A stretch of DNA of 64,000 bases from Diplonema japonicum (GCA_964019335.1 OZ025661.1:732673-796672); one strand, 5' to 3'; counted from the first letter of the stretch, positions 32,112 through 41,350 are shown. A program made the numbers and translations. Notes: generated by a model not told the origin, from the letters alone.

Positions 32112-32124
32112 AAAAGTATTTCCG
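32112..32124 (+). repeat. Target-site duplication AAAAGTATTTCCG, right of LINE-A
   Basis: Perfect match to 26150-26162; LINE-B copy 1 starts immediately after it with an A-run. Confidence 0.75.
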
Positions 32125-32150
32125 AAAAAAAAAAAAAAAAGAAAAGAATC

Positions 32151-34349
32151 ATGTCGACCTCCAACAAGAAGAAAAAGAGGCCCGCTCACCACAAGTCCAG
32201 GACGGAAGAAATCCTGGAGAAAGCCCGCGGTGAGCGGGTAAAGGACAACGCCGCCGCCAGGGCGAAGCGCACGCGCGAGGAGGTGGAGAGGAAGCGCGCA
32301 GAGGGGGTCACGCCGGTGGTGACACCCTCCCCCGGGCAAGGGAAGAAGGCGGCCAGAAGGGCCAGACAGAAGGCAGCAGCTGCTGACGCTGCCACCGCCG
32401 CCGCTTCGGGCTCCGACGACTCTGTCGTCTTAATTAGCGAGTCGCCGGGCGTTGTCACCTCGTTCACGGTCGACACGCCAGAGGTCAGGAGGGCGAGGAT
32501 GAGGACTGCTGCCGCCGACACCACTGCCACTGCTCCTGCACCTGCTGCTGCCGACTCCCCTGCTCCTGCACCTGCTGCTGCCGACACCACTGCTCCTGCG
32601 CCTGCTGCTGCCGACTCCCCTGCTCCTGCGCCTGCTCCAGCCTCTACTGCTGCCGTGTGGTCTACTGCCGTCCTCACTGCCGCTGCCTGCGACACCGCCC
32701 TCCCCATGTCGGACTCTGACACCGACGAGAAGGACACGGCCCCCGCTCCCGCACCGGCCCCGGAGCCTCACTGGGATCTGGTCCCCGACACGTGGGACGC
32801 CCCCATCTACACCAACACTGCTCCCCCTGAGGAGGTGCCCCGCGCCGTCGTCGCTCTCGACGACCTCCAGCAGGTGGACGCGATTCGCACTGCGAGGCCC
32901 ACGGCCTCCCTGACCTTCGTCCTCTTGACGGAGGTTGCCGGTTCGACCACCCCATGCACCGTCATCGTACTCGCCGGCCAGCGTGTCGTGCACAAGGCCG
33001 TGCACACCTTCTCGGTCGGGTCGAACCCCCCCTCCTACACCCCACTCGCTTCTTTTGATGGCGGCTCTGAGGTAGTGTACGTCAGCGTGAAAGCTGACAG
33101 CGTGAACGCGGCGAAGGCCAGGGTTCGGGACCTCGTCGCGACCCAGGGCGTGGCGGTGGAGGAGCAGGCGATCTTCCGCCCGAAGAAGATCGACGGGAAC
33201 GAGCCGCGGGCGCGGCACTGGAGCCACGAGGTGGGCCTGCGGCTCCCGGCGGCATCCGTCCATGCGGTACTCCGGGCCTCGGGCGACGGCTGCATGGTCA
33301 GGACGACCGAGCGGCGCGGGGGGTACACCTACGTGCCCATCGTAGCGGAGGGGAGGGCGGAGGCCTTCCAGCTGGCGAAGGCACTGGGCGGGTTGTCCCT
33401 GGGGGTGGCCCATCGCAAGGGTTGGACCGTGAGGTGCCTGCCGGAGACGGAGCAGCGTCTGAGGGAGGCCCTCGCCAAGCAGAGGACAAAGCGTCGGTAC
33501 CTGCTCACCGGAGCCCCGCTGTCTGTTACCAGGGCAGCCTTCGACGGGATGATGGACCACATCGGTTGGAAGCCGTCGTCCATCATCCGACGCTCTGACA
33601 CGGCGTTCCAGGGCACGAGGCAACTCGTGTTCTTCATCGTCGCCGACGCCCCGCCCCCCAAGGCCAGGACATGGCTCTTCGGCTCTCGTCTCGTTCGACT
33701 GCACGACGCGGAAGACCACCCGAGCGTCACGCTCCCGCCCCGCACCAACAAGAAGGCTCCACCCGCGGCTCGGACGCCGGTTGCGGCAACCACGGCCCAG
33801 ACGCCGACGCCGGCCCCTGGCCCCACGGTGCAGTCCACAGGGCTGCCGAGCACCAATCCGTGGTCATCTCCACCGAGCTCGGTTGCCCCTCCGCCACTTG
33901 GCACTGTGACTCCGGTCTCCTCTGCGGCTTCCCCGACCACGACACCTCCCCGTGACTCCCAGAAGAAGAATCCCGCACCGGAACCAGAGGTCCCGGCGCT
34001 CCTCGCGCTGATCCAGTCGATGCAGGCGACCATCGACGGTCTGCAGGCGACGGTCCGCGACCTCCAGGAGAGGATGGCAGCGTCACTTGGCGCGCCGGCG
34101 TCATCTGCAGACGGAGCTGGGCGGACGGCAGTGGCTGGGAAGGGCAAGGGCGGCAAGGCTGGGTCCAAGGCAGGGACGAAGGGGCACCAGGCGCAGGGCG
34201 TAAGCACGCCAGGCCCCTACCCGACATCGACGGAGCAAGGGGGCGGAAGGGGACGCGCCCAGTCGCTGGCTGGCGACTCTGCTTCCCCCAACGGGGCCGG
34301 CCGTGGACGGGCAGCCTCTGTGGGCCCGGCCCCCGCCCCTGCCAATTGA
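32151..34349 (+). CDS. LINE-B ORF1 protein
   Basis: The first ATG after the element start opens 732 residues. The N-terminus is Lys/Arg-rich (NKKKKRPAHHK ... TREEVERKRAEG). Residues about 100-190 are Ala/Pro/Asp tandem degenerate repeats (APAPAAAD). Residues about 230-510 form a folded-looking region (FVLLTEVAGSTTPCTVIVLAGQ; HEVGLRLPAASVHAVLRASG; RQLVFFIVADAPPPKARTW) whose repeated beta-alpha pattern might be an RNA-recognition-like fold, unproven. A coiled-coil stretch (LLALIQSMQATIDGLQATV) and a Gly/Lys-rich tail follow. LINE ORF1 proteins bind element RNA, which I infer here from position and charge. A 429-codon antisense frame over this gene is a GC artefact. Confidence 0.8.
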   Translation: MSTSNKKKKRPAHHKSRTEEILEKARGERVKDNAAARAKRTREEVERKRAEGVTPVVTPSPGQGKKAARRARQKAAAADAATAAASGSDDSVVLISESPGVVTSFTVDTPEVRRARMRTAAADTTATAPAPAAADSPAPAPAAADTTAPAPAAADSPAPAPAPASTAAVWSTAVLTAAACDTALPMSDSDTDEKDTAPAPAPAPEPHWDLVPDTWDAPIYTNTAPPEEVPRAVVALDDLQQVDAIRTARPTASLTFVLLTEVAGSTTPCTVIVLAGQRVVHKAVHTFSVGSNPPSYTPLASFDGGSEVVYVSVKADSVNAAKARVRDLVATQGVAVEEQAIFRPKKIDGNEPRARHWSHEVGLRLPAASVHAVLRASGDGCMVRTTERRGGYTYVPIVAEGRAEAFQLAKALGGLSLGVAHRKGWTVRCLPETEQRLREALAKQRTKRRYLLTGAPLSVTRAAFDGMMDHIGWKPSSIIRRSDTAFQGTRQLVFFIVADAPPPKARTWLFGSRLVRLHDAEDHPSVTLPPRTNKKAPPAARTPVAATTAQTPTPAPGPTVQSTGLPSTNPWSSPPSSVAPPPLGTVTPVSSAASPTTTPPRDSQKKNPAPEPEVPALLALIQSMQATIDGLQATVRDLQERMAASLGAPASSADGAGRTAVAGKGKGGKAGSKAGTKGHQAQGVSTPGPYPTSTEQGGGRGRAQSLAGDSASPNGAGRGRAASVGPAPAPAN

Positions 34350-34490
34350 AGGGGTCCCGCTGAGCAGGGGGGGCGTCAGATCGACGACCACGCCCCCTCT
34401 CCTGGTCTCCCGCGCATACAGCCGAGGAGACACCTTCCACATCACTTGTACGACGTCCTCCCTTCCTTGATCCCTTCCTTACTTGAACGG

Positions 34491-37400
34491 ATGTCGGCCA
34501 GGGACCTGCTGGGGCTGCTTGGGCTGGTTGAGACGAACCCCGGTCCACCTAAGAAGCTCCCACCCCCGAAGCCGAAGGGACTCAGGGTCCTGTCCTGGAA
34601 CTGCAACGGTCTTGCCGCCAAGTGGTCAACCGTGTCCTACCACGCTGTCCTACTGACGCTGGATATCATTATGATCCAGGAGACACACCTTAGGGAGGGG
34701 CATGAGACACCATACCTGCCTGGATACACGTCCTACAGGAGGGACCGCACAACACCGGTGACGGACGGCTCTGCGACGAGAGGCGGTGGTGTCATCACGT
34801 ATGTCCGTGACTGCCTTGCCTCGGAGGAAGCTCCTTTCGTACTCCCTGAAGGTGACAGTGTCACTGAGCGATTAGACGTGAGGATCTCCTGTGTGAAGCG
34901 CGTCCCGGTCACCCTCTCCAACGTGTACCTCACGCCTGTGAGTATAAGCAGAGGAACAAGGGACCCCGAGTACCTACGGCCGGGCAGCCTACCTGTGGGG
35001 AAGAACACGATCGTTGCTGGCGACTTCAACGCACACCACAGCTCTTGGGATGCCAAGGTGACAACGCCCAACGAAAGGGGGAACGTGGTCAGGGACTGGC
35101 TTGACACCCACGGCTACACCGTCTACAACAACCGAGACGAGCCGACGCGGGACTCACCGCCACGCGTTCTGGACCTGGTGGTGGGACGTTGTGCGGAACT
35201 GGAGCCGAGGACGTTGGGGACGTGGGGCTCTGATCACAGCCCGGTTTCCTTCCGCCTGCCGCTTGAGGACGCCTACTGCTCGGAGCGACCCTGCCCTACC
35301 TGGAACTTCAAAAAGGCCAGGTGGGACGACTTCACCGCGGCCGCCGCTGCCCTTCTGACCAAGATCGACACGAAGGCCCACATTGACTCCTTCACGAAGG
35401 AGGTTACAGAGGCTCTTCTGCATGCAGCTGACGACCACATTCCGCTTTGCGGAGTGCGACGAGGCCCGACCCCCTGGTGGACGGCCGAACTCGAAGACGC
35501 CTTCGAAGAACGGAACGCCCTGCGGGATCGCTTCCTCAAGTCGGCTGAGACTGAGGACGACAGCGTGGCGGCGGTCTACAAGGCGAAGGTCAAGGAGGTA
35601 AACCAACTCATGACCGAGTCGAAGCGCGCGGCCTGGGGTGAGATGGCGGCTGACCTCAGTCGGAGCAAGGACCTCGGGTCTGCGTTTAGGGCGGTGAAGA
35701 AGCTGGACGGCAGACACCGCAGACCGCACCTTCCCATTCTCGAGGGGAGGTTCGTGACGGACAAGGCGAAAGCCGACCGCCTGGGGGCTCACTTCGGCAA
35801 GCTCTACGGCCAGGGTGGTGATGGGGACGCGGTGGACGTAGCTCCTTCGACGAACGTGCTTGGGTGCCACGCCTTTACGGTGTATGATCTCACCCGCGGT
35901 CTGGGAAGGATGAAGACACGCAGTGCAGCGGGTGATGATGGCATCTTCGCGGAGATGCTTCTCCACCTCGACCAACCCTCGCTCGGGGTTCTACTTCTGC
36001 TCCTCAATCGCTCATGGCAGGCGGGGATCGTGCCGGGTGCCTGGAAGAAGGGGGTGATTGTTCCAGTGGCGAAGGCAGGGAAGGACGCCACGTTGCTTGC
36101 ATCGTACCGTCCCATATGTCTCACTAGCTGTCTTTGTAAGCTGCTTGAGAGGATGATAGAGGAGAGGCTTACCTTTCTCCTAGACTCTAGCGCGTCGGGC
36201 GTTGAGGGTCTCCACGACAGCCAGGCTGGCTTCAGGAGGGGCCGCTCCACGGAGGAGCAGGTGGCGTCCCTGACCGGGTGCCTGTCGAGGAACAAAGACA
36301 GTCGGCGTCTGTCGGCTGCCCTGCTGTTTGACTTCTCATCTGCGTTTGACCTGGTTCAGCACGAAGCTCTCTTGGGCATGATGCGGAGGAAAGGGATCCC
36401 TGAGCCCTTCGTCGAATGGACGCGCTCCTTCCTCTGCGGTCGTACGGCGGCGGTCACGGTGGGTCGTTCGCGAGGGTCGACGACGAAGGTGAGGAGAGGG
36501 GTGCCCCAAGGGTCTGTGCTGGGACCCGTCCTTTACACCATCTACGTCGACGAGCTAGCCAGGTTGCTGGTTGGGATGGCGGACCTGTCGGTTCTTTATG
36601 CCGACGATGTTGCGGTGGTGGTCTCAGCCGGGCAGGGCGACCTGGCTGGTCTTGAGCGAGGGGCCCAGGCTGTGATGGACGCGGTTGAGGGCTGGTGTGG
36701 GAGACGGGGCATGCTGCTGAGCTCCAGCAAGTCGCAGGCAGTGTGCGTTCCCTATCAGAAGCGGCTTAATGTCTACTTCTCTTCGTCGCGTGTCCCGCTT
36801 TGCCCGGGGGCCTTCCAGGACCCTGTCCTTAATCTTGGGGTTGGGGTCTGTGGGACCTTGTCTGGCGTCCGTGAGCTGTCTGGCTTTCGGGTCGTGGAGG
36901 CGGGTGGCAAACGGTCCTTCGACATTCCCGCCGCCATCCGGAGGTCCGACATTGGTTACATGGCGGCTCGCCCCTTGCCTCTATGTGGGTCGGCGAAGTA
37001 TCTTGGGGTCACTGTAGACTCTGGGCTCACGTTTGACGAGCATGCGGGGGATGTCCTGAGGAGCGCTGACAAGAGGCTGAGGGTACTAAGGCTCCTGTCG
37101 GGCACGACCTGGGGGTGCAAGAAGGCCACGCTCCGATCTCTGTACCTCACGTACGTTCTCCCGCTACTCCGGTACTGCATGGGTGTTTACTTTGCCAGGC
37201 TCAGGGACAGCAGGGTGGAGGAGCTTGTTGGGCTCCACCAGAGAGCGGCGGTGCTGATCTCGGGTTGTTGGCACGGCTCGGGCACGGCGAAGGTTGTTGC
37301 TGAGGCAGGTCTGCTACCCCTCCGACAGATGGCTGAGGGAGCTGCGGCGGTGTTGACGGCGAAGTCGTTCTGCTGGAGGACCTCCCCGGTTCACCGCGAG

Positions 37401-38657
37401 GTCCTTGAGCAGAAGCGGATGACCGGTATGGGCAATGGGTGGCTGCGTGCGGGTATCCTTGCGCTACGACGCTGCGGACTGCAGGGGTGGACGACGCAGG
37501 AAGGCTTCAGGAAGTACGACACCTTCGAGCTACTGACTGCCTCGCCCAAAGTAGCACCGTGGCACGCGTTCCTGGTGGAGTTCAGAACTGCCCTTCCCGG
37601 CAGGGTCACGCGTTCGTCGCCGGACGTGGATAAGCGGAAGGCGGCCGTGGAGGCTCTGGCTGCCCTTCCACCGGGTATCCATGCCTATACGGATGGTTCT
37701 GTCGTACGGGACCGCCAGAGGTGGAGGGGCGGCGCCGGGGTCTACTTGCAGCTCCCCCGCCCCCACGAACCCGTGTCCGAGAGCTTCGGCGTCAGCAATT
37801 TCTGCTCTTCCTTTCGGGCGGAGGGTCTGGCTGTCAAGGTGGCTCTGGACATGGTGGCCGCGCTCCGGAGCGAGCACCCCACGTTGGCAGACAGCCGGCT
37901 GTCGATCTGTACCGACTCGCTCTCTCTCCTTGATCAGCTGAGGGCAGGTCCTTCGCGGCAGAGGGAGAGGCTCGACCACGAGACCTGGGAACTGCTGGTG
38001 GCCGCGGCACGTGCACAAGGTGCACCAGTCATTCTCCAGTTTGTGCCGTCCCACTGCGGGGTTCCTGGCAACGAGGCGGCAGACAGGCTGGCCGGGGAGG
38101 GCACGAAGCGCGAGCTGACTCGCCCCTCTCTCGACTACAGGTCGGTCAGGGCCCTGGTCCGTCGCCAGATTCAGCAGAGGTCTGCGGTCATTGTCGGGGA
38201 GGTGGCCCCGAGGTACGCGAGGGCCACGGGGCTCCGAGCGGCGTGCTTCCCCCAGTCCCTCCCCAGGCTAGCGGAGACGGTCATCTCGCGGCTGAGGGTA
38301 GGGCACTCCGCTCTCTTCTTCGGCTTCCTGCAGGCGGCTGGACCGAACAGGAAGAAGGCTGAGCTCAGCTGCCCAGCGTGTGGAGCAAAGATGTCCAGGG
38401 AGCACGTTGTTGGGGGGTGCGCTGTGGTTGGACGGGGTTCGCTCGACGCTCCCAATGGACGCCCCTCGCTGGTGGAGTGCCTGTCAAAACGCGTGACGCA
38501 GGTATTCACCCTCATCGCCGACTCTGGCTTGCTTGACTGGGCCAGATCCGGGGTCTTCACGTCGCCGTCTGCGGCAACGGCAGGTACCGCTGCCCCTTCG
38601 TTCATCCCGCCGGCTGTCTCCCTTGACGCCGGCCCTGCGGCCCCCGTGTTGCGCTGA
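34491..38657 (+). CDS. LINE-B ORF2: 2A-like leader, endonuclease, RT, RNase H, CCHC
   Basis: The ATG at 34491 is conserved with copy 2 and gives 1388 residues. Residues 1-19 (RDLLGLLGLVETNPGP) match a 2A-like motif except Leu for the usual Asp. Residues about 30-255: endonuclease (SWNCNGL, QETHLREGHE, GDFNAHHSSWDA, GSDHSPV). Residues about 465-745: reverse transcriptase (AAGDDGI, LLFDFSSAFDLVQHEAL, GVPQGSVLGPVLYTIYVDE, YADDVAVVV). Residues about 1060-1205: RNase H with four acidic residues (YTDGSV, FRAEGLA, CTDSLSLL, GNEAADRLAG). A CCHC knuckle (CPACGAKMSREHVVGGC) lies near 1295. The order places it in the I superfamily. The C-terminus (LDAGPAAPVLR) is identical in all three copies. Confidence 0.93.
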   Translation: MSARDLLGLLGLVETNPGPPKKLPPPKPKGLRVLSWNCNGLAAKWSTVSYHAVLLTLDIIMIQETHLREGHETPYLPGYTSYRRDRTTPVTDGSATRGGGVITYVRDCLASEEAPFVLPEGDSVTERLDVRISCVKRVPVTLSNVYLTPVSISRGTRDPEYLRPGSLPVGKNTIVAGDFNAHHSSWDAKVTTPNERGNVVRDWLDTHGYTVYNNRDEPTRDSPPRVLDLVVGRCAELEPRTLGTWGSDHSPVSFRLPLEDAYCSERPCPTWNFKKARWDDFTAAAAALLTKIDTKAHIDSFTKEVTEALLHAADDHIPLCGVRRGPTPWWTAELEDAFEERNALRDRFLKSAETEDDSVAAVYKAKVKEVNQLMTESKRAAWGEMAADLSRSKDLGSAFRAVKKLDGRHRRPHLPILEGRFVTDKAKADRLGAHFGKLYGQGGDGDAVDVAPSTNVLGCHAFTVYDLTRGLGRMKTRSAAGDDGIFAEMLLHLDQPSLGVLLLLLNRSWQAGIVPGAWKKGVIVPVAKAGKDATLLASYRPICLTSCLCKLLERMIEERLTFLLDSSASGVEGLHDSQAGFRRGRSTEEQVASLTGCLSRNKDSRRLSAALLFDFSSAFDLVQHEALLGMMRRKGIPEPFVEWTRSFLCGRTAAVTVGRSRGSTTKVRRGVPQGSVLGPVLYTIYVDELARLLVGMADLSVLYADDVAVVVSAGQGDLAGLERGAQAVMDAVEGWCGRRGMLLSSSKSQAVCVPYQKRLNVYFSSSRVPLCPGAFQDPVLNLGVGVCGTLSGVRELSGFRVVEAGGKRSFDIPAAIRRSDIGYMAARPLPLCGSAKYLGVTVDSGLTFDEHAGDVLRSADKRLRVLRLLSGTTWGCKKATLRSLYLTYVLPLLRYCMGVYFARLRDSRVEELVGLHQRAAVLISGCWHGSGTAKVVAEAGLLPLRQMAEGAAAVLTAKSFCWRTSPVHREVLEQKRMTGMGNGWLRAGILALRRCGLQGWTTQEGFRKYDTFELLTASPKVAPWHAFLVEFRTALPGRVTRSSPDVDKRKAAVEALAALPPGIHAYTDGSVVRDRQRWRGGAGVYLQLPRPHEPVSESFGVSNFCSSFRAEGLAVKVALDMVAALRSEHPTLADSRLSICTDSLSLLDQLRAGPSRQRERLDHETWELLVAAARAQGAPVILQFVPSHCGVPGNEAADRLAGEGTKRELTRPSLDYRSVRALVRRQIQQRSAVIVGEVAPRYARATGLRAACFPQSLPRLAETVISRLRVGHSALFFGFLQAAGPNRKKAELSCPACGAKMSREHVVGGCAVVGRGSLDAPNGRPSLVECLSKRVTQVFTLIADSGLLDWARSGVFTSPSAATAGTAAPSFIPPAVSLDAGPAAPVLR

Positions 38658-39384
38658 AGTGAGTAGGGTGAGATCAACATTTCAATTCTTTTAGTGCTTA
38701 CGTTCCCTTCCCCTCTCTTCCACTCCCTCTCATCCTTTTCTTTATCATCATCCGGCGTCTGGCCTTTCTCTTACCAGTATGCCCGTCCCCTTTTAAACTT
38801 TTAAATTTTTAAAATTAACATCCTCTTGTTATCGTGTGCCCTGACATTGTAGTCAAAAACGGATGGCCCGGCCTACTCTGAAGTTGCCCAGATGAGTCCT
38901 CTCATCTTCGCACGAACGAGTGTGGTACGGCCATCCCCTCCCCCCGCCAGCCGGAGTGCAGCGGGGAGAGCAAATGCTTCCCCTATCATCCCCATGCGCA
39001 CACGCACACTCGCTTCCCCTTTTGATTTTGAGAGATTTTACTCTCACCCTTTCATGTTTCGCTCAATGGAGCAAATCCCTCTCGAGGGGGCGACCGGGGC
39101 CAGTTCCGGTCACCAGAGGTCCCAGTTGAGAAAAACGACGAACTGGGGTCAAGGTCCCCGTCCGAGTCACGTAGGTCTACGCGGCTTGGAATTAAAGTAA
39201 TTCAGCCCTCTTCGGCTGTTCCAAACAGGTGCACGGGTTGGCGGAGTCCACAGCTCCATCTGATTGCAGAAGAACTGGTCTTCGCCCTCCCTGTAATATT
39301 TCCATGCTTCCCTTCACCTTTCCCCTTCCCAGGTGTTGCTCCCCCATGGTGGCACCTATTGGTATTTTGAAAAAAAAAAAAAAA
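38658..39384 (+). other. LINE-B copy 1 3' UTR and poly(A)
   Basis: Pyrimidine-rich, diverged from copies 2 and 3 in its first 500 bp but collinear again from GCTCAATGGAGCAA (near 39060) onward. The sequence ends GGTATTTTG plus A15. No ORF. Confidence 0.7.
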
Positions 39385-39394
39385 CCACAGGTTT

Positions 39395-40020
39395 TTAGGG
39401 GTCGAATACACACACACACATGAAAATGTAAGCCCGACCCGAGTGTGTGTGGTGGCTGCTCACCTCCCAGTGGTGGCCCTGGGCAACGTGCACGCAAGGT
39501 GCACGGCCAAGAGGCAGCTTCCCTCTTGTTGTGTGGGGTGAGTCGTGTGGTGACGCTGGACCCCTGGCCGAGCAAAACGAGGGGGGTGGCTGGAGCGAAG
39601 ACGGTCTGTTTGGCACAAGCCGCTATTAAGGGGTCCGATTACACACACACATGAACATGTAGACGAACGCGGTGTGTGTGGTGGCTGCCCACCTCCACGG
39701 TGGTGGTCCCTGGGCAACGCGCAGGTGGTGAAGGTTGCGCGGCTGAGAGGCAGCTCGAGAGGAGGAGCAGGGGAACGGTGTTGCGTTGGGCGGCCGAGGG
39801 CCGGAGCCGGAGCGCCGTGTTGGATGGCATCCCCTGGGGAAGCCTCCTGCACGCCAGAACGAGGACCGGATCCGGAGACGCCGTTTGATGGTTTTCCTGG
39901 GGAAGCTGACCTGAACGCCCGAGCGAAGTGGCCTGAGCGTGGGGAGCACTGTTTGCCGACAGAAAACAAGATTAATGCAAAATGTCCAGAGTGCGCAACA
40001 GTGTTTTCCACGTGAGGGGT
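39395..40020 (+). repeat. Tandem ~232-bp monomers with CA microsatellites
   Basis: AGGGGTCGAATACACACACA at 39397 and AGGGGTCCGATTACACACAC at 39629 start two similar ~232-bp units. Each continues with GTGTGTGTGGTGGCTGC, CTGGGCAACG and GAGGCAGCT. A weaker third start (AGGGGTTCGATTTCAAAG) lies at 40017. Between 39780 and 39940 a ~66-bp internal repeat (CGGAG-CGCCGT-TTGATGG ... CCTGGGGAAGC) occurs twice. Such monomers can form promoters of LINE 5' regions, but no following ORF is recognised. Confidence 0.55.
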
Positions 40021-40671
40021 TCGATTTCAAAGTGGGTCCTCCAGCCACCAGAGTTGTAGGCTGGGTTCCCGCGGAGAGAGAATCGGAGCGGAGGCGTCAA
40101 GTACGGTGGACCACCTCAAGGGATGTAAGTCCATTGTGTGACACAGTCTCTCGGTGAAGGTCCGACTTCTGGTGGGTAGGCAGGCAGAACCGTATAGGGG
40201 TGTAAGGAACACCATTGTGTGACCTGTCGCACACGGGGAAAGCCCAAGGCCGGTGGGTTATCTGCCAACGTGTCCCCCTCCTCTACTTCGCCTCTCACAA
40301 CCTCTTCCTCCCCGCTGACGATTGACTCCACAGCACTCGCCGGCCTACCTGGTGCGCCCGCGTCATTACGCGATAGGGAGTCTCGTTGGAAAAACATCTT
40401 TCGCAGCTGAGAAGGGGGGTTTTTTTTTTTAGAAATAGTAACCAGTAATTCTTTTTTCCCCCTCCCCCATTGGTTTCCCTTTCTTTTTATTTTCCCTACC
40501 AGGCTCCTTTTCTAGTTATGCATTCCTCCCTTCTTTGTGGAAGTTGAGTTCTGAACTTGACTTTTCCTTTTACATTTCCTTTTTCAAATTTATATTTTAG
40601 GCTCCCACAGCCCAACAAAACCAGCAGATGGTGGGGTCCCTGTGGCTGGATAAATCAAAATTAGGGATCTC
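40020..40671 (+). other. Unassigned sequence with exon-like pieces
   Basis: CATTGTGTGAC appears twice (40131, 40213). A short frame ending at 40410 (STSPLTTSSSPLTIDS ... RESRWKNIFRS) is coding-like. A pyrimidine tract ends TTTTAG at about 40601 and is followed by an open stretch (APTAQQNQQMVGSLWLDKSK) that runs into the SINE-C start. These could be two exons of a gene broken by insertion; no domain is recognised. Confidence 0.25.
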
Positions 40672-40951
40672 ATCGCCGTCCTTTAATATTTGGGGTTGTC
40701 TTTATTTGGTGACAGCCGAAGCCTTCGAGGCCCAAGAGCTGCGTGGCGGGGGAATGGGGAAAAATAAGAAAGGTGGATGTCGGGGGCCCAGGAAAATATA
40801 CAAGAGGTCGAGCAAACGAGCAAGAGGTCCCCCCCGATATGGCTCAGTAAGAGAGACTGTTTTAACCTTCCCTTCCCAATTTTTATGGTTTCAACTTTCT
40901 CCGCCCCCCATCCCCCCCCCGCCTGGTAGTGGAATAATTATTATTATTATT
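40672..40951 (+). mobile_element. SINE-C copy 1, ATT-tailed short element
   Basis: A ~280-bp unit from TCTCATCGCCGTCCTTTAAT to CCTGGTAGTGGAATA plus (ATT)n, 16 bp upstream of tRNA-Tyr. It is almost identical to the reverse complement of 49156-49441. The end resembles the LINE-A terminus (GGCAGTGGAACA, ATT repeats), so LINE-A machinery could mobilise it. It has no tRNA-derived head. A short basic frame (GKNKKGGCRGPRKIYKRSS) is shared by both copies but, given their near identity, is not evidence of coding. Confidence 0.7.
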
Positions 40952-40967
40952 AAAAGTATTTCCGAAG
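40952..40967 (+). repeat. Target motif AAAAGTATTTCCG beside tRNA-Tyr
   Basis: The same 13-mer as the LINE-A target duplications, followed by AAG and then the first base of tRNA-Tyr. It may be the ancestral target from which the other copies derive. Confidence 0.7.
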
Positions 40968-41050
40968 CCTCTCGTAGCTCAATTGGTAGAGCGCGCGACT
41001 GTAGAATAATAGCCATCGCGCGGCCGCTGGTTCGATTCCGGCCGAGAGGA
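40968..41050 (+). tRNA. tRNA-Tyr (GTA) with short intron
   Basis: 83 nt including an intron. Acceptor CCTCTCG / CGAGAGG with discriminator A, D arm TAGCTCAATTGGTAGAG, T arm GGTTCGATTCC. The anticodon stem CGCGA / TCGCG holds GTA, and about 10 extra bases (ATAATAGCC region) interrupt the loop one base 3' of the anticodon, the canonical position for eukaryotic tRNA introns. T6 follows at 41051. Confidence 0.93.
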
Positions 41051-41056
41051 TTTTTT
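41051..41056 (+). terminator. Pol III terminator of tRNA-Tyr
   Basis: T6 directly after the discriminator base. Confidence 0.75.
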
Positions 41057-41135
41057 GGATGTCAGAAGAGGAATTTCTGATATAAGTGCACTTTAAACAA
41101 AAAAAAGTGTTTACTTCCCGCCCGGCGATTGTAAC

Positions 41136-41206
41136 GCGTAAATGGTCTAGTGGTAGAATGGCTCCCTGCCACGGAGTCGGCCCGGGTTCGATTCCCGGTT
41201 TACGCA
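41136..41206 (+). tRNA. tRNA-Gly (GCC), second copy
   Basis: Identical in all 71 positions to the gene at 15342-15412. The flanks CGATTGTAAC (upstream) and T6 (downstream) are also shared. It lies 85 bp after tRNA-Tyr. Confidence 0.96.
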
Positions 41207-41212
41207 TTTTTT
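41207..41212 (+). terminator. Pol III terminator of tRNA-Gly copy 2
   Basis: T6 directly after the gene. Confidence 0.75.
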
Positions 41213-41270
41213 AATCCCTATCATAAAATGGTGGTGAAAAAAGGTGGGCAAGTAAAAAAGGGAAGACGGG

Positions 41271-41276
41271 AAAAAA
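41271..41276 (-). terminator. Pol III terminator of tRNA-Cys
   Basis: A6 on the + strand, which is T6 in the tRNA-Cys direction, 3 bp after the gene. Confidence 0.7.
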
Positions 41277-41278
41277 GA

Positions 41279-41350
41279 AGGGCACGCCCGGGTTCGAACC
41301 AGGGACCAATCGGACTGCAGCCGAACGCTCTACCACTGAGCTACGTACCC
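41279..41350 (-). tRNA. tRNA-Cys (GCA)
   Basis: Read on the minus strand: acceptor GGGTACG / CGTGCCC with one G-U pair and discriminator U (usual for Cys), D arm TAGCTCAGTGGTAGAGC, anticodon loop CTGCAGT (GCA), T arm GGTTCGAACCC. 72 nt, no intron. It is convergent with tRNA-Gly. Its 5' end abuts the target motif at 41351. Confidence 0.93.

Larger units (their letters stand above)
32125..39384 (+). mobile_element. LINE-B copy 1, complete non-LTR retrotransposon
   Basis: About 7.26 kb with a short A-rich leader, ORF1 (732 aa), a 141-bp spacer, ORF2 (1388 aa), a 730-bp 3' UTR and a poly(A) tail at 39370-39384 after TTGGTATTTTG. The last ~190 bp (CCCTCTTCGGCTGT ... GGTATTTTGA) match the 3' ends of copies 2 and 3. 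Coding sequence is GC-rich and both ORFs are open, so the copy could be active. The left flank is the LINE-A duplication. The right flank (CCACAGGTTTTTAGG) does not repeat it, so no target duplication is visible. Confidence 0.9.

Noticed and set aside
32112..32124. AAAAGTATTTCCG as the constant 3' end of ATT-tailed elements
   Set aside because: SINE-C copy 2 (49156-49478) lacks it after its tail, and the copy at 25501 has no tail before it.
32430..33719. 429-codon open frame on the minus strand
   Set aside because: It lies antisense to LINE-B ORF1 in GC-rich DNA, has Arg/Gly-rich composition and no domain; it is a shadow frame.
40755..40930. Small basic protein encoded by SINE-C
   Set aside because: The frame is present in both copies, but they are nearly identical in nucleotides, so conservation is uninformative; no family match.
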